NCBI GenBank assembly: GCA_946886175.1 | Contig: CAMPIA010000007.1 | Location: forward strand, 1 to 16,962 | DNA from: an uncultured Altererythrobacter sp. | GTDB taxonomy: Bacteria > Pseudomonadota > Alphaproteobacteria > Sphingomonadales > Sphingomonadaceae | DNA: 16,962 nucleotides | Direction of reading: 5' to 3' | Shown: positions 1-6,597 of the stretch, one piece after another | Layout: the number at the start of each line of letters is the position of its first letter | Numbering within the stretch: position 1 is the stretch's first letter | Made by a program: the position numbers and the translations under genes | Notes under the pieces: model-generated | What the model was told of the DNA's origin: nothing | Seen by the model: the letters and a program-made list of their open reading frames with translations, nothing else | The model's database searches: none

Positions 1-60
1 TAAGGGGCGCCACGTAAGCGTATCCCCAATGTTCAGGGTTAATTTATTGAGACTTTTGAT

Positions 61-726
61 TTATCCGCACAGGCTCTTCGCATCGACGCGCGGTTCCGGG
101 TCGAATATGCCTTTGCCCGACAAGTCGCGATCGTCGCGAACGTACATGGCCGCGGACTTGTAGATCGTCTGACCGGAAACGAAGTTGGGGAGAACCAGCG
201 GCTGGTAGTCGTAGTAAACCTCGGCATACATGATGGCGAAGTTCTCTTCCGACCGCACGTTGCGCGTCCCGATACCCATTCCGCCGAAATCGGTGCCCGT
301 CCTTCCGGTGCCCTCGTCGCCGTAACGCGAGCGGTTGCTCAGCGCGCCGCCGCAGCGCTGCCAGTGGATCCACTGGCCGCCGTCGTCATTGACCTCGAGG
401 CTCGAGAGGATCACCCGGCCGTGCTCGGCAAGATCGAGGTTGCCGCCCTGTAACTGCGCGGCGCGGATCGATTCGTTCGCGTCAAGCTCGCGAAAGCGCG
501 GGTTGCTACCGACCACCTCCTGCTTGGCGCGCGAGGCGTTGTCGGCGAGCGAAATCGCGATCTGGTTCACGCGCAAGTGCGCGGTCACGTAGTTGACGAG
601 TTCGAGGCCGGTAAACGCCAGAAGCGCCATGATCGGCAGCGAATAGGCGAACTCCACCAGCGCGACGCCATCGCGCCCACGCGCGATCGCGCGCAGATTC
701 CGGCCGAGGATCGTCACGAACCGCAT
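61..726 (-). CDS. TadE-like pilus assembly protein
   Basis: This 221-residue protein is a probable minor pilin or pilus assembly factor of the Tad/Flp type IVc system in the cell envelope. A short basic N-terminus is followed by GVALVEFA at about residues 20-27 and a hydrophobic stretch to about residue 47. This is the TadE/F prepilin-like layout, with a likely peptidase site before Val21 and the conserved Glu at position 5 of the mature protein. The rest is a periplasmic or extracellular domain with Cys125 and Cys220, which could form a disulfide. The reading frame runs upstream into the previous gene. I chose the ATG at 726-724 because it sits in a TGATG overlap with that gene's stop and directly precedes the TadE signal. 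It is the last gene of the three-gene minus-strand set. The subfamily name (TadE or TadF) is uncertain. Confidence 0.85.
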   Translation of the reverse strand: MRFVTILGRNLRAIARGRDGVALVEFAYSLPIMALLAFTGLELVNYVTAHLRVNQIAISLADNASRAKQEVVGSNPRFRELDANESIRAAQLQGGNLDLAEHGRVILSSLEVNDDGGQWIHWQRCGGALSNRSRYGDEGTGRTGTDFGGMGIGTRNVRSEENFAIMYAEVYYDYQPLVLPNFVSGQTIYKSAAMYVRDDRDLSGKGIFDPEPRVDAKSLCG

Positions 727-1322
727 CACGGGCACACCCGTTCCGCGCTGCGCTCGGCCTGCTGGCCGAACGGCTGGTTGCGCATCACCGTCGTCGCTTG
801 CGCTACTCCGCGATGGGGGAGGTTGAGCAAGGACCAGAGGGGGAAGAGCCGGTCGTACCGGACCTGCACATCGTAATAGACGATGTCGTCCGCGCCGCCG
901 AGGCCCCCGGCGCCGACGTCGGGATCCCAATGCCCGTTGTCGTTGCGGTCGGTAAAGCACTCGACGTCGTCGTAGGTGTTGTTGCCGTTGGTGTCGTCGA
1001 AATCCTCGGGCACGCCGACATCGCTGAAGCTCTCGTAGTTGAGGCGGGTGATGTCGACATCGTCCTCTTCCACGAACGGCATGACGGCCTGGACGCTTTC
1101 GAGGACGTTTTCGTCGATCGCGGCCAGCGAAGTCCGGCCGCTTTCGAGCCCGGCGTTGCGCGCGGCGTCCTGCACCGCCCCTTGCAGCACCGAGCGCATG
1201 TAGAGCCCGTGCCCGATATCGAGCACGCCGAAAATGAACAGGAACAGCACGGGGGCAACGATCGCGAATTCGACGATCGTGACCCCACCGGCGTCGCGTC
1301 GCAGGCGTCGTAGAAAGCTCAT
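726..1322 (-). CDS. TadE/TadG-family minor pilin with calcium-loop-like segment
   Basis: This 198-residue protein belongs to the TadE-like pilus family. Basic residues at the N-terminus are followed by GGVTIVEFAIVAPVLF (about 12-27) and a hydrophobic helix to about residue 36, with Glu18 at the +5 position after a Gly13/Val14 processing site. Residues 106-136 are rich in Asp, Asn and Gly and hold two loops, D110-T-N-G-N and D125-R-N-D-N-G. These resemble EF-hand or dockerin calcium-binding loops. The start ATG at 1322 overlaps the stop of the upstream VWA gene by 4 nt (ATGA), and its own stop overlaps the next start, so the three genes are probably translationally coupled. Family assignment is firm. 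Calcium binding is inferred from residue spacing only. Confidence 0.87.
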   Translation of the reverse strand: MSFLRRLRRDAGGVTIVEFAIVAPVLFLFIFGVLDIGHGLYMRSVLQGAVQDAARNAGLESGRTSLAAIDENVLESVQAVMPFVEEDDVDITRLNYESFSDVGVPEDFDDTNGNNTYDDVECFTDRNDNGHWDPDVGAGGLGGADDIVYYDVQVRYDRLFPLWSLLNLPHRGVAQATTVMRNQPFGQQAERSAERVCP

Positions 1323-3136
1323 TCGTTGAGCCTCAGGTCGGCTACCTGTGAAGCGATGTAGCGGAACGTGGCGCGCAGCTCGTTAGAGTTGTTCGAAAAA
1401 TAGGCTCGGTGCCCGGTCGCGCAGGCGCGCATCTCGTCGGTCAGCGCGGAACCGAAGCCGATCACCCAGACGGTGTAGCCTTCGTCCTTGATCGCCCGGC
1501 AGGCAGCGACGAAGCGCGAATTGTGGTAGGATATCAGCTCTGTTTTGTTGGTGCCGCGCGGCGCAACCCGATTGTCGTATTTCTCCATTCCATAGGCGGA
1601 ATAGTAGTCCGTTTCCGGCGCCATCTCGCCATCGGTCATGAAAATGATGTGACGGCTGACCGAGCGCTCGGGGTCTTTGTTCACGACATCTGCGAAAATT
1701 CCGTTGGGGCTCGCCAGGCGACCGCCCCAGATCATCCCGATATCGTGATAGGTACCGCCGACGGGCTGCAGGCTGTTGAGGTAGGTATTGAGCCACGCCG
1801 GAACCGTGTTTTCAGTGAGATCGACGTCTTCGAACAGCCGCATCGGCGCAGGACAATAGTCGGGCGTGCTCGACCAGTCGCTGAACGTTTGAACGCCATT
1901 GTAATAACCGCCGCGATCGAAAACGGCAGGCGGGAAATAGGGCTTCCAGCGCGTCTCATCATTGTCGGGTTCCGAATTGATATCGAGGTCCGTGGCGCCG
2001 GAAGGCACCGGCTCCATATCCTCATCGACAACGGTTTCGCGTTCCTCGATGCAGCCATCCCACCTGCGAGTGGCTGTTTCCATTCCGATAAATGGGAGTG
2101 TGGCGGCTTCGATTATCGTAAGATCGTCTTCATCCTCAAGATAGGATCGATAGCGATCGAAGTATGTCGCGATAGGCATGTTATTGAGGGTTTTGAGACT
2201 TGAAGCGTCTATCTCGGCCTGATCATATCTCCAGCCGCTGAAGTAATAGACCTTCCTGTCACTATAGTATTGATAGCGATAGCGCTCCCACGCTACGCGG
2301 CAACGACCGTCGACTCCCCCGGTGTAATAGATAACGGTCCTATCTCCGGGTGGAGTACCAGAAGAATTAGTCCATCGTTCGCCGTAGCCTGTGCAAGAAT
2401 CAATTTGGCCTCCATCGATTCTCGTACGCTTCTTGAAAAGGTAATCGTAGTCTTCAAACAGCGCCACGCGGGTCTGGTACTGAGCGGTATCGGCGATGTA
2501 ATCGCTCGGCATGTCGCTCTCGGTGAGCAGGCGCCGCGCGTTGACCGTCATGCTGTATGGAACAAAGCCGTAGCGCACGCGCACATCGTTGTCGGTCACC
2601 GACGAGGTGATCGTGCGGTGGAAATCGCGCACCGCGTCGCGCAGTCCGCCGATGCGATTGTTCGTGTTCATCGAGCCAGTGACGTCGAGGACGAACATGA
2701 TGTCGGTGTTGGTGATCTGCAGTTCGGCGGCGCAGCCGACCGCGAAGTCCATGTCGTAGTAGCCGAACAGCTGCATCAGCACCGTTGGGATCTCGGTGCT
2801 CGCGGTTCCCGAAACGTCGCCTTCGGTGCCTGCTTCGGTGTCGAAGTTGATATCGGTGGCGTCGACGATGTCGGAATCGAAGTTGGCGCGGAACATGCGC
2901 AGGGCCTTCGCCTTCTCTCCGTCTTCGTATTCGCCCGATTTGGCCATCGCGCGGCGGCCCGCCAGCACGCCGGCGTCGCAGGCGTTCTGGAGCTGGACCT
3001 TGGTGAGATAGCCGCGCGCCGCGTCCACCCCTCCGCCGACGATCGCCAGCAGCGGGATCAGCGAGGCGGCGAAGATCGGCAGGGAGTTCCCCCGCGTATC
3101 GCGCCGAAGCGCTGCTAGCGAATTGACGATGCCCAT
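1319..3136 (-). CDS. TadG-like pilus protein with von Willebrand A domain
   Basis: This 605-residue envelope protein is probably tip- or surface-associated in the Tad pilus. Residues 15-60 form the Flp-pilus TadE/G-like N-terminus: RGNSLPIFAASLIPLL, then a membrane helix, then DAARGYLTKVQLQ. A VWA domain begins at about 144, with a MIDAS-type D151-x-T-x-S155 motif. It resumes near the C-terminus with HIIFMTDGE (496-504, Asp502) and WVIGFGSAL (557-565). Thr462 in GGTYHD is a candidate third metal ligand. Between the halves lies a long Tyr- and Asp-rich segment whose DNA is much lower in GC than its surroundings. It is the first gene of the three-gene pilus set. A LexA-like box and a weak promoter candidate lie just upstream. 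The Shine-Dalgarno (SD) match, AGGG, sits very close to the ATG, so the start is not fully certain. Confidence 0.87.
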   Translation of the reverse strand: MGIVNSLAALRRDTRGNSLPIFAASLIPLLAIVGGGVDAARGYLTKVQLQNACDAGVLAGRRAMAKSGEYEDGEKAKALRMFRANFDSDIVDATDINFDTEAGTEGDVSGTASTEIPTVLMQLFGYYDMDFAVGCAAELQITNTDIMFVLDVTGSMNTNNRIGGLRDAVRDFHRTITSSVTDNDVRVRYGFVPYSMTVNARRLLTESDMPSDYIADTAQYQTRVALFEDYDYLFKKRTRIDGGQIDSCTGYGERWTNSSGTPPGDRTVIYYTGGVDGRCRVAWERYRYQYYSDRKVYYFSGWRYDQAEIDASSLKTLNNMPIATYFDRYRSYLEDEDDLTIIEAATLPFIGMETATRRWDGCIEERETVVDEDMEPVPSGATDLDINSEPDNDETRWKPYFPPAVFDRGGYYNGVQTFSDWSSTPDYCPAPMRLFEDVDLTENTVPAWLNTYLNSLQPVGGTYHDIGMIWGGRLASPNGIFADVVNKDPERSVSRHIIFMTDGEMAPETDYYSAYGMEKYDNRVAPRGTNKTELISYHNSRFVAACRAIKDEGYTVWVIGFGSALTDEMRACATGHRAYFSNNSNELRATFRYIASQVADLRLNE

Positions 3137-3159
3137 AGCCCTGATGAACGCCCGCAGTT

Positions 3160-3174
3160 GTTCGGAACAGGTTC
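3160..3174. promoter_or_regulatory. LexA-like operator GTTC-N7-GTTC before the pilus genes
   Basis: The bases GTTC, then seven others, then GTTC match exactly the direct-repeat LexA operator known for Alphaproteobacteria. On the minus strand it reads GAAC-N7-GAAC. It ends 24 nt upstream of the first pilus gene start and overlaps the tentative -10 element, a position where a repressor could act. Eight fixed bases on two strands are expected about 0.5 times by chance in a window this size, so the intergenic position matters more than the match itself. Confidence 0.4.
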
Positions 3175-3201
3175 TAGAAAATCGGCATTAAGAAACTCCA
3201 A
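3173..3201 (-). promoter_or_regulatory. Possible sigma-70 promoter for the pilus genes
   Basis: On the minus strand TTGGAG (3201-3196) and TCTAGA (3178-3173) are separated by 17 bp and lie 37 nt or more before the ATG at 3136. The -10 matches the consensus at only three of six positions, so this is a weak candidate. It overlaps the LexA-like box. Confidence 0.22.
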
Positions 3202-3208
3202 ATGCCCA

Positions 3209-3223
3209 CAGGCGGCCCGCCTG
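3209..3223. repeat. Short inverted repeat in divergent promoter region
   Basis: CAGGCG and CGCCTG form perfect 6-bp arms around a 3-nt loop, between the divergent pilus set and the squalene-synthase-like gene. It lies just upstream of the tentative -35 of the pilus promoter. It could be an operator or a chance GC-rich hairpin. Confidence 0.3.
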
Positions 3224-3266
3224 ACATGGCGTCTGGCGCCCATCCGGTGCTATCGCGGCGCGCGGT

Positions 3267-3917
3267 ATGACATTCGATCCACTCCCGCTGCCGCAACGGC
3301 TCGCGCTGAACTACGCCTCGGCGAAGCACCGCGAGGCGATGGCCGCGCTGTTCGCGCTCGACGCGCGGCTCTCCGAACTCGTGGCCAAGGCGAACGAGCC
3401 GCTCCTCGCGCAGCTCCGGCTCGCATGGTGGCGCGACGAGCTGGGCAAGCCGGCGGACGAACGCGCGAAAGGCGATCCGGTGCTCGATGCGCTCGGGCAA
3501 TGGTGGACTGGCGAAGAGCCTGCGCTGGCGGGGCTGGTCGACGGGTGGGAGCAACTGGTCGGCGATGCGCCACTGCCAGACAGTGCGCTCGAAGCCTTCG
3601 CCGAGGGCCGGGCGGCGGCATTCGCCGCGCTGGCGCGCCAGACGGGGGAGGGCGCCTTCGCAGCCCAGGCCCACACCGCTGGGCGCGTCTGGGCGCTCGC
3701 GGACTTTGCGACGCATACCAGCGATCCCGACGAGCGGGCTGCCGCGCTCCGCCTCGCGGGTAGAGCCTTGGACGCGCCTGCCTTCCCGCGCGCGCTGCGC
3801 CCGCTGGCGATCCTCCACGGGCTCGCGCGCCGCTCGATCGCCCGCGGCGGCGCGCCCCTGATCGCCCGGCGGCGCGACATTCTCGCGGCGCTGCGGCTTG
3901 GCATGTTCGGCCGGTAG
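3267..3917 (+). CDS. Squalene/phytoene synthase family protein, probably non-catalytic
   Basis: This 216-residue, Ala- and Arg-rich, all-helical protein resembles the N-terminal two thirds of the squalene/phytoene synthase fold. The clearest signs are the segment FALDARLSELV (29-39) and LRLAWWRDEL (50-59), which match the conserved region after the first helix of the family. The two DxxxD prenyl-diphosphate/Mg motifs of true synthases are not visible, and the protein is shorter than the usual 270-300 residues. A role like the NDUFAF6-type members, which are linked to complex I assembly rather than terpene synthesis, is possible but unproven. No strong SD precedes the ATG. The EF-hand gene follows 34 nt downstream on the same strand. 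Family confidence is good; function is open. Confidence 0.8.
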   Translation: MTFDPLPLPQRLALNYASAKHREAMAALFALDARLSELVAKANEPLLAQLRLAWWRDELGKPADERAKGDPVLDALGQWWTGEEPALAGLVDGWEQLVGDAPLPDSALEAFAEGRAAAFAALARQTGEGAFAAQAHTAGRVWALADFATHTSDPDERAAALRLAGRALDAPAFPRALRPLAILHGLARRSIARGGAPLIARRRDILAALRLGMFGR

Positions 3918-3951
3918 CCTATTATCCCTGCGCGAAACGGGGGAGGTTTTG

Positions 3952-4416
3952 ATGAACCGGGTGGTGCTCGGAAGTGTCGTCACGCTGCTGCTGGCGGCGG
4001 TCGGGCTGTTCTGGTGGCAGGGCAGGGCCCAGGTCGAGCGTGGCGCGCCGCCGCCGCTGCCCGAGGTCGTTCAGCCCGATCCGCAGGACCTCCCCGAGGT
4101 GGACCCGGGCGAACTCACCGGCCCCGAGCCGCCCGAGGCGACCGAACTGACGCGCGAGCAGCGGCGCTTCTTTCGCTACGATCGCAACCGCGACCTCAAG
4201 ATCACCCGTGTCGAAATGCTCTCGACGCGCACCAACGGATTTCGCAAGCTCGACAAGGACGGCAACAACCTGCTGACTTTCGAGGAATGGGCGGTGACGA
4301 CCTCCTCGCGTTTCGCCGGCGCCGACGCGGACGGCGACAAGGAGCTGACCCCGACGGAGTTTGCGACCACCGCGCCGAAGCGTAAGCCGAAGCCGAAGCC
4401 GAAGTGTGAATGTTGA
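3952..4416 (+). CDS. Membrane-anchored triple EF-hand protein
   Basis: This 154-residue protein is a probable calcium sensor or buffer outside the inner membrane. One N-terminal hydrophobic helix (about residues 4-22) acts as an anchor or uncleaved signal. A Pro/Glu-rich linker (31-63) follows. Three canonical 12-residue EF-hand loops come next: D77-x-N-x-D to E88, D101-x-D-x-N to E112, and D125-x-D-x-D to E136. The tail is basic, KRKPKPKPK, and ends in Cys-Glu-Cys. The ATG at 3952 is chosen because GGGAGG (3941-3946) lies at a proper distance; an in-frame ATG at 3898 would start inside the previous gene. It may share a transcript with the squalene-synthase-like gene. The partner or target is unknown. 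Confidence 0.85.
   Translation: MNRVVLGSVVTLLLAAVGLFWWQGRAQVERGAPPPLPEVVQPDPQDLPEVDPGELTGPEPPEATELTREQRRFFRYDRNRDLKITRVEMLSTRTNGFRKLDKDGNNLLTFEEWAVTTSSRFAGADADGDKELTPTEFATTAPKRKPKPKPKCEC
4384..4404 (+). repeat. Hexanucleotide tandem repeat AAGCCG, 3.5 units
   Basis: Three perfect copies of AAGCCG plus AAG near the 3' end of the EF-hand gene encode the Lys-Pro run of its tail. The unit is a multiple of three, so slippage would change tail length without a frameshift. Confidence 0.75.
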
Positions 4417-4485
4417 GGCTCGGCAAACCTTCGAACCCTCTTCGTGGTTGGGATCGATGGGTTGAGGGCGCCGGGCGGACGACGC

Positions 4486-5850
4486 CTACGCGGGCACCGG
4501 CGCATTCTCCAGCCACTCCCCGAAATCCGCCTTCGCCCGCTCGGTATAGGCTTCCTTGCGCGCCTTCTTCTTCACCTCGTGCAGCGGCGGGAAGAGCCCA
4601 AAGTTGACGTTCATCGGCTGAAACGTCTCGGCCTCGGCATCGCCGGTGATATGTGCGAGCAGCGCGCCCATCGCGCTGCTGCGCGGCGGCGGGGTCCAGT
4701 CGGCTGCGCGCAGCTCCGCCGCCGCCATCAGCCCGGCCATGATCCCCACCGCCGAACTCTCGACATAGCCCTCGCAGCCGGTGATCTGACCGGCGAAGCG
4801 GACATGCTCGCCGCCCTTGAGGCGCAGCTGACGGTCGAGCACCAGCGGCGAATTGAGGAAAGTGTTGCGGTGCAACCCGCCCAGCCGCGCGAACTCGGCA
4901 TTTTCGAGGCCCGGGATGGTGCGGAACAGCTCGACCTGCGCGCCGTGCTTCAGCTTGGTCTGGAAGCCGACCATGTTCCACAGCGTGCCCAGCTTGTTGT
5001 CCTGCCGCAGTTGCACGACGGCGTAGGGCCAGCGGCCTTGCGGAAACTCGGGCGTGGCGTCGCGCGGATTGTCGAGCCCGACCGGCTTCATCGGGCCATA
5101 GCGCAGCGTATCGACCCCGCGGCTCGCCATAACCTCGATCGGCATGCAGCCTTCGAAATAGGGGGTGTCGGCCTCCCACTCCTTGAACGCGATCTTCTCG
5201 CCATCGAGCAGACCCTGATGGAAGGCCAGGTACTGATCCTTCGTCATGGGGCAATTGATGTAGTCGCCCCCTTCGTTCGAGGCGGCGGTCGTCTTGTCCC
5301 AGCGCGACTGAGTCCAGCAGACGTCCATATCGATACTCTCGCGGTGGACGATCGGGGCGAGGGCGTCGAAGAACGCGAGCCGGTCCTGCCCGGTCGCGCG
5401 CACGATATTCTCGGCCAGCGCCTGCGCGGTGAGCGGGCCGGTGGACACGATGGTGAGCCCGGCGGCGGGCAATTCGTCGACCCGCTCCCGCACCACGGTG
5501 ACATTGGGGTGCTCGGTCAGGGCGCGTTCGACCTCGGCCGAGAACACCTCGCGATCGACCGCCATCGCCGATCCGGCGGGAACCCGTGCGACCTCGCCAG
5601 CGCGCATCACGAGCGAATCGAGCCGCCGCATCTCGTGATGCAGCAGGCCGACCGCGTTGCGCTCGTCGTCGTCGGAGCGGAAGCTGTTCGAGCACACCAG
5701 TTCGGCGAGGCCGTCGGTCTGGTGCGCGGGCGTCGTATCGCCGCCGCCGCGCATTTCGGACAACCGCACGCGGAAGCCGCGCCGAGCGAGCTGCCAGGCC
5801 GCTTCGCTTCCCGCGAGACCGCCGCCGATGATGTGAACGTCATGGGTCAT
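4486..5850 (-). CDS. trmFO: Methylenetetrahydrofolate-tRNA-(uracil-5-)-methyltransferase TrmFO
   Basis: TrmFO makes 5-methyluridine at position 54 of the tRNA T-loop, using 5,10-methylenetetrahydrofolate as carbon donor and FAD/NAD(P)H as reductant. The 454-residue product starts with the FAD dinucleotide motif [14 protein letters not shown] (about 6-19). It carries the family blocks [11 protein letters not shown] (Cys53), [12 protein letters not shown] (197-207), YFEGCMPIE (Cys235), [11 protein letters not shown] and VGFQTKL. Cys53 and Cys235 are the likely equivalents of the two conserved cysteines of the family. Length is normal. I chose the ATG at 5850; a GTG four codons upstream at 5862 is possible, but an AGG at 5866-5864 suits the ATG better. 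It stands alone, convergent with the EF-hand gene and divergent from the YhhN gene. Confidence 0.95.
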   Translation of the reverse strand: MTHDVHIIGGGLAGSEAAWQLARRGFRVRLSEMRGGGDTTPAHQTDGLAELVCSNSFRSDDDERNAVGLLHHEMRRLDSLVMRAGEVARVPAGSAMAVDREVFSAEVERALTEHPNVTVVRERVDELPAAGLTIVSTGPLTAQALAENIVRATGQDRLAFFDALAPIVHRESIDMDVCWTQSRWDKTTAASNEGGDYINCPMTKDQYLAFHQGLLDGEKIAFKEWEADTPYFEGCMPIEVMASRGVDTLRYGPMKPVGLDNPRDATPEFPQGRWPYAVVQLRQDNKLGTLWNMVGFQTKLKHGAQVELFRTIPGLENAEFARLGGLHRNTFLNSPLVLDRQLRLKGGEHVRFAGQITGCEGYVESSAVGIMAGLMAAAELRAADWTPPPRSSAMGALLAHITGDAEAETFQPMNVNFGLFPPLHEVKKKARKEAYTERAKADFGEWLENAPVPA

Positions 5851-5924
5851 TTCGAGGCGCACCTAGTGCTTGCCTGCCATGGGGTTCAAGTCCAAGCACG
5901 TGCGATCGACAGGGAAGGGGACGA

Positions 5925-6566
5925 ATGCCCAAGCGCGCGCTGGTAGAACACAGGCCGTGGCTGCTCGCCGCGATCGCGGCGGCGACGATCTATTTCTTCG
6001 TCCGCGACTGGCCGATCGGCGAGCCGTGGCTGACCCTGCTCAAGGGGGCCGGTGTCGGCTTCCTCGCGATCTACGCGCTGGCGCGCCATGCGAGCGCCGA
6101 CGGCCGGCTGCTCGCGCTGGTCATGGCGCTCTCGGCGCTGGGCGACATGCTGCTCGAGCTCGATTTCCTCTGGGGCGGTGCGGCGTTCTTCGCCTCGCAC
6201 CTCGCTGCGATGACGCTCTACTTGCGCAATCTGCGCGCGCAGCCTGCATCCAGCCAGAAGGCGCTTGCCATCGCGCTGCTGATCGCCACCCCGCTGATCG
6301 CCTGGCTGCTGACGCACGACATCGGGGTCACGCTCTACGCGCTGGCGCTCGGGGGTATGGCGGCCTGCGCGTGGATGAGCCGATTCCCGCGCTACCGCGT
6401 CGGCTTCGGAGCGGTGCTGTTCGTGATTTCCGACTGGCTGATCTTCGCGCGCATGGGGCCGCTGGGCGAAAGCGCGCTTCCGGGCCTGCTGATCTGGCCG
6501 GCCTACTTCGCCGGCCAGTTCCTGATTGCGACCGGGGTGATTCAGACGCTGCGGCGCAGGGTGTAG
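5925..6566 (+). CDS. YhhN-family (TMEM86-like) integral membrane protein
   Basis: This 213-residue protein is almost entirely hydrophobic, with about seven or eight predicted membrane helices. Signature positions of the YhhN/TMEM86 family are visible: SALGDMLLELD (70-80, with Asp74), FFASHLAAMTLYL (88-100, His92), FVISDWLIF (166-174, Asp170) and YFAGQFLI (194-201). Animal TMEM86 proteins hydrolyse lysoplasmalogens, and some bacterial members have been assigned lysoplasmalogenase activity. Whether this organism has plasmalogens cannot be told from the window, so the substrate is open. An AGGGAAGGGG stretch (5911-5920) just before the ATG is a good ribosome site. The gene converges on gyrA with only 16 bp between the stops. 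Confidence 0.87.
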   Translation: MPKRALVEHRPWLLAAIAAATIYFFVRDWPIGEPWLTLLKGAGVGFLAIYALARHASADGRLLALVMALSALGDMLLELDFLWGGAAFFASHLAAMTLYLRNLRAQPASSQKALAIALLIATPLIAWLLTHDIGVTLYALALGGMAACAWMSRFPRYRVGFGAVLFVISDWLIFARMGPLGESALPGLLIWPAYFAGQFLIATGVIQTLRRRV

Positions 6567-6571
6567 CAGCA

Positions 6572-6597
6572 CCCGGGCGGCGTCATTCGCCGCCGGG
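6572..6597. terminator. GC-rich hairpin between converging YhhN gene and gyrA
   Basis: CCCGGGCGGCG and CGCCGCCGGG can pair with one bulged G around a TCATT loop. The structure covers the 16-bp gap and the gyrA stop codon. No T-run follows on either strand, so it is at best a weak or Rho-assisted bidirectional terminator. Confidence 0.3.

Noticed and set aside
1..60. Possible gene end or terminator at the left edge
   Set aside because: Only 60 bases are visible; there is a TAA at the first base but no frame to attach it to, and no stable hairpin.
4417..4485. T-loop-like GGTTCGAAGG on the minus strand after trmFO
   Set aside because: The base after the loop is G instead of the invariant C61, and no other tRNA arms fit. 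Weak hairpins here lack a T-run, so I do not call a terminator either.
5880..5896. T-arm-like GGTTCAAGTCC between trmFO and the YhhN gene
   Set aside because: The T-stem does not pair over five bases and the upstream bases are the trmFO 5' end, so no cloverleaf is possible.
4444..5946. 500-aa plus-strand open frame antisense to trmFO
   Set aside because: It is a high-GC shadow; composition is Arg/His/Gly/Ala without domain features, while the minus strand has all TrmFO motifs.
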